NCBI GenBank assembly: GCA_003480165.1
Contig: QUIQ01000006.1
Location: 1 to 64,000 of the forward strand
Source of the DNA: Firmicutes bacterium AM41-11
Lineage (GTDB): Bacteria > Bacillota_I > Bacilli_A > Erysipelotrichales > Erysipelotrichaceae
Direction: 5' to 3'
DNA: 64,000 nt
Positions 62,521-64,000 of this stretch are shown piece by piece (position 1 is the first letter of the stretch; the number at the start of each line of letters is the position of its first letter). The notes below the pieces were generated by a model. That model ran no database searches, was not told the origin of the DNA, and was given only the letters and a program-made list of their open reading frames with translations. The translations under genes were made by a program, and so were the position numbers.

Positions 62521-63885
62521 ATGTATGATGTATTGATTGTGGGTGCAGGCCCTGGTGGTATTTATTCGGCTTACGAATTATTGAAAAATAAGCCAGAGTT
62601 AAAAATTGGTGTATTTGAAGCAGGTGCACCATTGGATAAGCGAAAATGTCCAATTGATGGAAAGAAAATCAAATCTTGTATTCATTGTAAATCTTGTGCC
62701 ATTATGAATGGTTTTGGTGGTGCTGGTGCTTTCAGTGATGGAAAATATAATATTACCAACGAATTCGGAGGCAACTTATTTGAATATGTAGGCCAACAAG
62801 AAGCTATTGATTTAATGGAATATGTAGATGAAATCAACTGCAAGATGGGTGGAGAAAAAACGCGTTTGTATGCGAATTCAGATCCCGCTATCGCAAAGAA
62901 ATGTCTACAAAATGATTTACACCTTTTAAAGGCAAAAGTTCGTCACTTAGGAACAGATATCAACTATGTCGTATTAGGTAACTTATATGATTTGTTGAAA
63001 GATAAAGTAGATTTCCATTTCTATTCTCATGTCGAATCAGTCAATAAAGAAGATGATGGCTATTCAATCACATGCAATGGCGAAACATTTATGGGTAAGA
63101 AATGTATTATTTCTACCGGCCGTTCAGGTAGTAAATGGATGGAAAGTGTTTGTTCCAACTTAGGCATTGAAACGAAGAGTGATCGTGTCGACATTGGTGT
63201 ACGTGTCGAATTAAATGCAGATACATTTAGTGAATTGACAGATTCTTTATATGAATCAAAGATTGTATATCGTTCGAAAAAATACCAAGACCGTGTACGT
63301 ACTTTCTGTATGAATCCAAAAGGGGTCGTCGTAAACGAAAACACCAACGGAATTGTTACGGTAAATGGACATAGTTACGAAGATCCATCACGCTTTACGA
63401 ATAATACCAACTTTGCCTTATTGGTTTCAAATCATTTTACTGAACCTTTCTCACAAAGTAATCAATATGGAGAAAGTATTGCTCGCTTATCGAATATGTT
63501 AGGTGGTGGCGTTATCGTACAACGTTTTGGAGACTTAATTCGTGGACAACGTTCGACACCAAGTCGTATTGCCCAGGGCTTTGTCACACCAACTTTAAAA
63601 GCTACGCCTGGTGATTTATCTTTGGTTATTCCTAAACGTCAGTTAGATGATATTATTGAAATGATTTATGCTCTAGATAAAGTATGTCCTTCAACTGCAA
63701 GCGATGATACATTATTATATGGTGTAGAAGTAAAATTCTATAATATGCAAGTAGAAGTCGATGAACATCTAGAAACGAAACATAAAGGTTTATATGTAAT
63801 TGGAGATTGTAGTGGGGTTACTCATTCATTAAGCCATGCCAGTGCTTCTGGTGTTTATGTAGCTCGCGAAATTACGAAAGAATAG
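62521..63885 (+). CDS. FAD-dependent oxidoreductase (COG2509-type)
   Basis: This 454-residue flavoprotein opens MYDVLIVGAGPGGIYSAYEL, the Rossmann FAD motif. It has CIHCKSCAIMNGFGGAGAFSDGK, a Cys-rich signature of the uncharacterised COG2509 dehydrogenases, a middle domain with ISTGRSGSKWM, and the closing FAD motif GLYVIGDCSGVTHSLSHA. Reaction and substrate are unknown. It has its own promoter, a structured leader and a terminator, so it is a single-gene unit. Confidence 0.88.
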   Translation: MYDVLIVGAGPGGIYSAYELLKNKPELKIGVFEAGAPLDKRKCPIDGKKIKSCIHCKSCAIMNGFGGAGAFSDGKYNITNEFGGNLFEYVGQQEAIDLMEYVDEINCKMGGEKTRLYANSDPAIAKKCLQNDLHLLKAKVRHLGTDINYVVLGNLYDLLKDKVDFHFYSHVESVNKEDDGYSITCNGETFMGKKCIISTGRSGSKWMESVCSNLGIETKSDRVDIGVRVELNADTFSELTDSLYESKIVYRSKKYQDRVRTFCMNPKGVVVNENTNGIVTVNGHSYEDPSRFTNNTNFALLVSNHFTEPFSQSNQYGESIARLSNMLGGGVIVQRFGDLIRGQRSTPSRIAQGFVTPTLKATPGDLSLVIPKRQLDDIIEMIYALDKVCPSTASDDTLLYGVEVKFYNMQVEVDEHLETKHKGLYVIGDCSGVTHSLSHASASGVYVAREITKE

Positions 63886-63910
63886 ACTTAACCGTCTATT
63901 CTTTTTTTTC
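63881..63910 (+). terminator. Terminator of the FAD oxidoreductase gene
   Basis: AATAGAC (63881-63887), loop TTAACC, GTCTATT (63894-63900), then CTTTTTTTTC. Confidence 0.9.
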
Positions 63911-63938
63911 GCTATAATAAAGAAAAGAAGGTGTTGAT

Positions 63939-64000
63939 ATGAAAGTAGTAGATATGCATTGTGATACGATTTCTCTCTTACTAGAAAAAGAGCAACAAGG
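63939..64000 (+). CDS. Membrane dipeptidase (peptidase M19), 5' fragment
   Basis: Only the first 20 codons are in the window, running off the right edge. The start MKVVDMHCDTISLLLEKEQ carries the metal-binding H-x-D motif (His7, Asp9) and the wording typical of M19 renal-type dipeptidases, zinc enzymes that cut dipeptides. AGAAGGTG (63926-63933) is the ribosome binding site and TATAAT at 63913-63918 the likely -10. The assignment rests on a short but characteristic N-terminus. Confidence 0.7.
   Translation, partial: MKVVDMHCDTISLLLEKEQQ

Overview
The window looks like a chromosomal segment of a low-GC, anaerobic, Gram-positive bacterium (Bacillota). The mix of genes suggests the class Erysipelotrichia, but that placement is an inference from gene content and protein style, not from a marker-gene search. 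Supporting signs are the rpsF-ssb-rpsR-DUF2232-gdpP-rplI-dnaB block, T-box and S-box style leaders, strong TTGACA/TATAAT promoters, short rho-independent terminators, several PTS systems, candidate CcpA (cre) boxes, and pyruvate formate-lyase. I see no insertion sequence, prophage, CRISPR array, rRNA or plasmid function. One tRNA gene (Asn) is present. Almost every gene is on the + strand; the exceptions are nnr with its Dabb partner, an esterase, the tRNA and a TetR regulator.

Layout. 1-7.6 kb: DUF1846 protein, a small unknown protein, nnr/Dabb on the minus strand, a MurJ/SpoVB-type flippase, mnmG and a DivIC/FtsB-like protein. 7.6-14.0 kb is a sugar-uptake region: a glucose-family PTS IICBA, a LicT-like antiterminator, an RNA antiterminator/terminator switch preceded by a cre-like box, then a mannose-family PTS (IIAB, IIC, IID) and DUF956. 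14.1-17.2 kb: a stand-alone OmpR-type winged-helix protein and glycogen phosphorylase. 17.3-20.6 kb: a Gln/Ala-rich surface protein and an RDD-PHP fusion. 20.6-24.3 kb: T-box-metG and a riboswitch-metK. 24.4-29.9 kb: a large 2-hydroxyacyl-CoA dehydratase activase fusion with its partner, a membrane protein and a flavoprotein. 30.0-36.4 kb: the rpsF-to-dnaB block and a WalJ-type metallo-beta-lactamase protein. 36.5-43.7 kb: upp and the complete atpIBEFHAGDC operon. The c subunit carries the residues of a Na+-binding ring.

43.7-44.8 kb: an inverted-repeat-bounded intergenic element with a possible small RNA, and an esterase. 44.9-47.8 kb: trkA-trkH. 47.8-51.0 kb: a ZTP (pfl) riboswitch, then pflB and pflA. 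51.2-53.0 kb: a CHASE-GGDEF-PAS protein. 53.1-58.5 kb: tRNA-Asn, a TetR regulator divergent from an MMPL transporter, and a secreted coiled-coil partner. 58.6-61.5 kb: a hybrid histidine kinase whose first 59 codons are cut off by an in-frame TAG. 61.6-64.0 kb: a nitroreductase, a COG2509-type FAD oxidoreductase with a structured leader, and the start of an M19 dipeptidase gene that runs off the right edge.

Together the genes describe a fermenter that imports sugars by PTS under antiterminator and probably CcpA control, stores or mobilises alpha-glucan, splits pyruvate with PFL, and uses ATP synthase with Trk to manage cation gradients. The most novel-looking points are the LicT-type switch in front of a mannose-family PTS, the metK leader with a very short P4, the RDD-PHP fusion with a damaged metal site, the element downstream of atpC, and the interleaved complementary segments in the leader of the FAD oxidoreductase. 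I did not find a clearly new multi-gene defence or mobile system.
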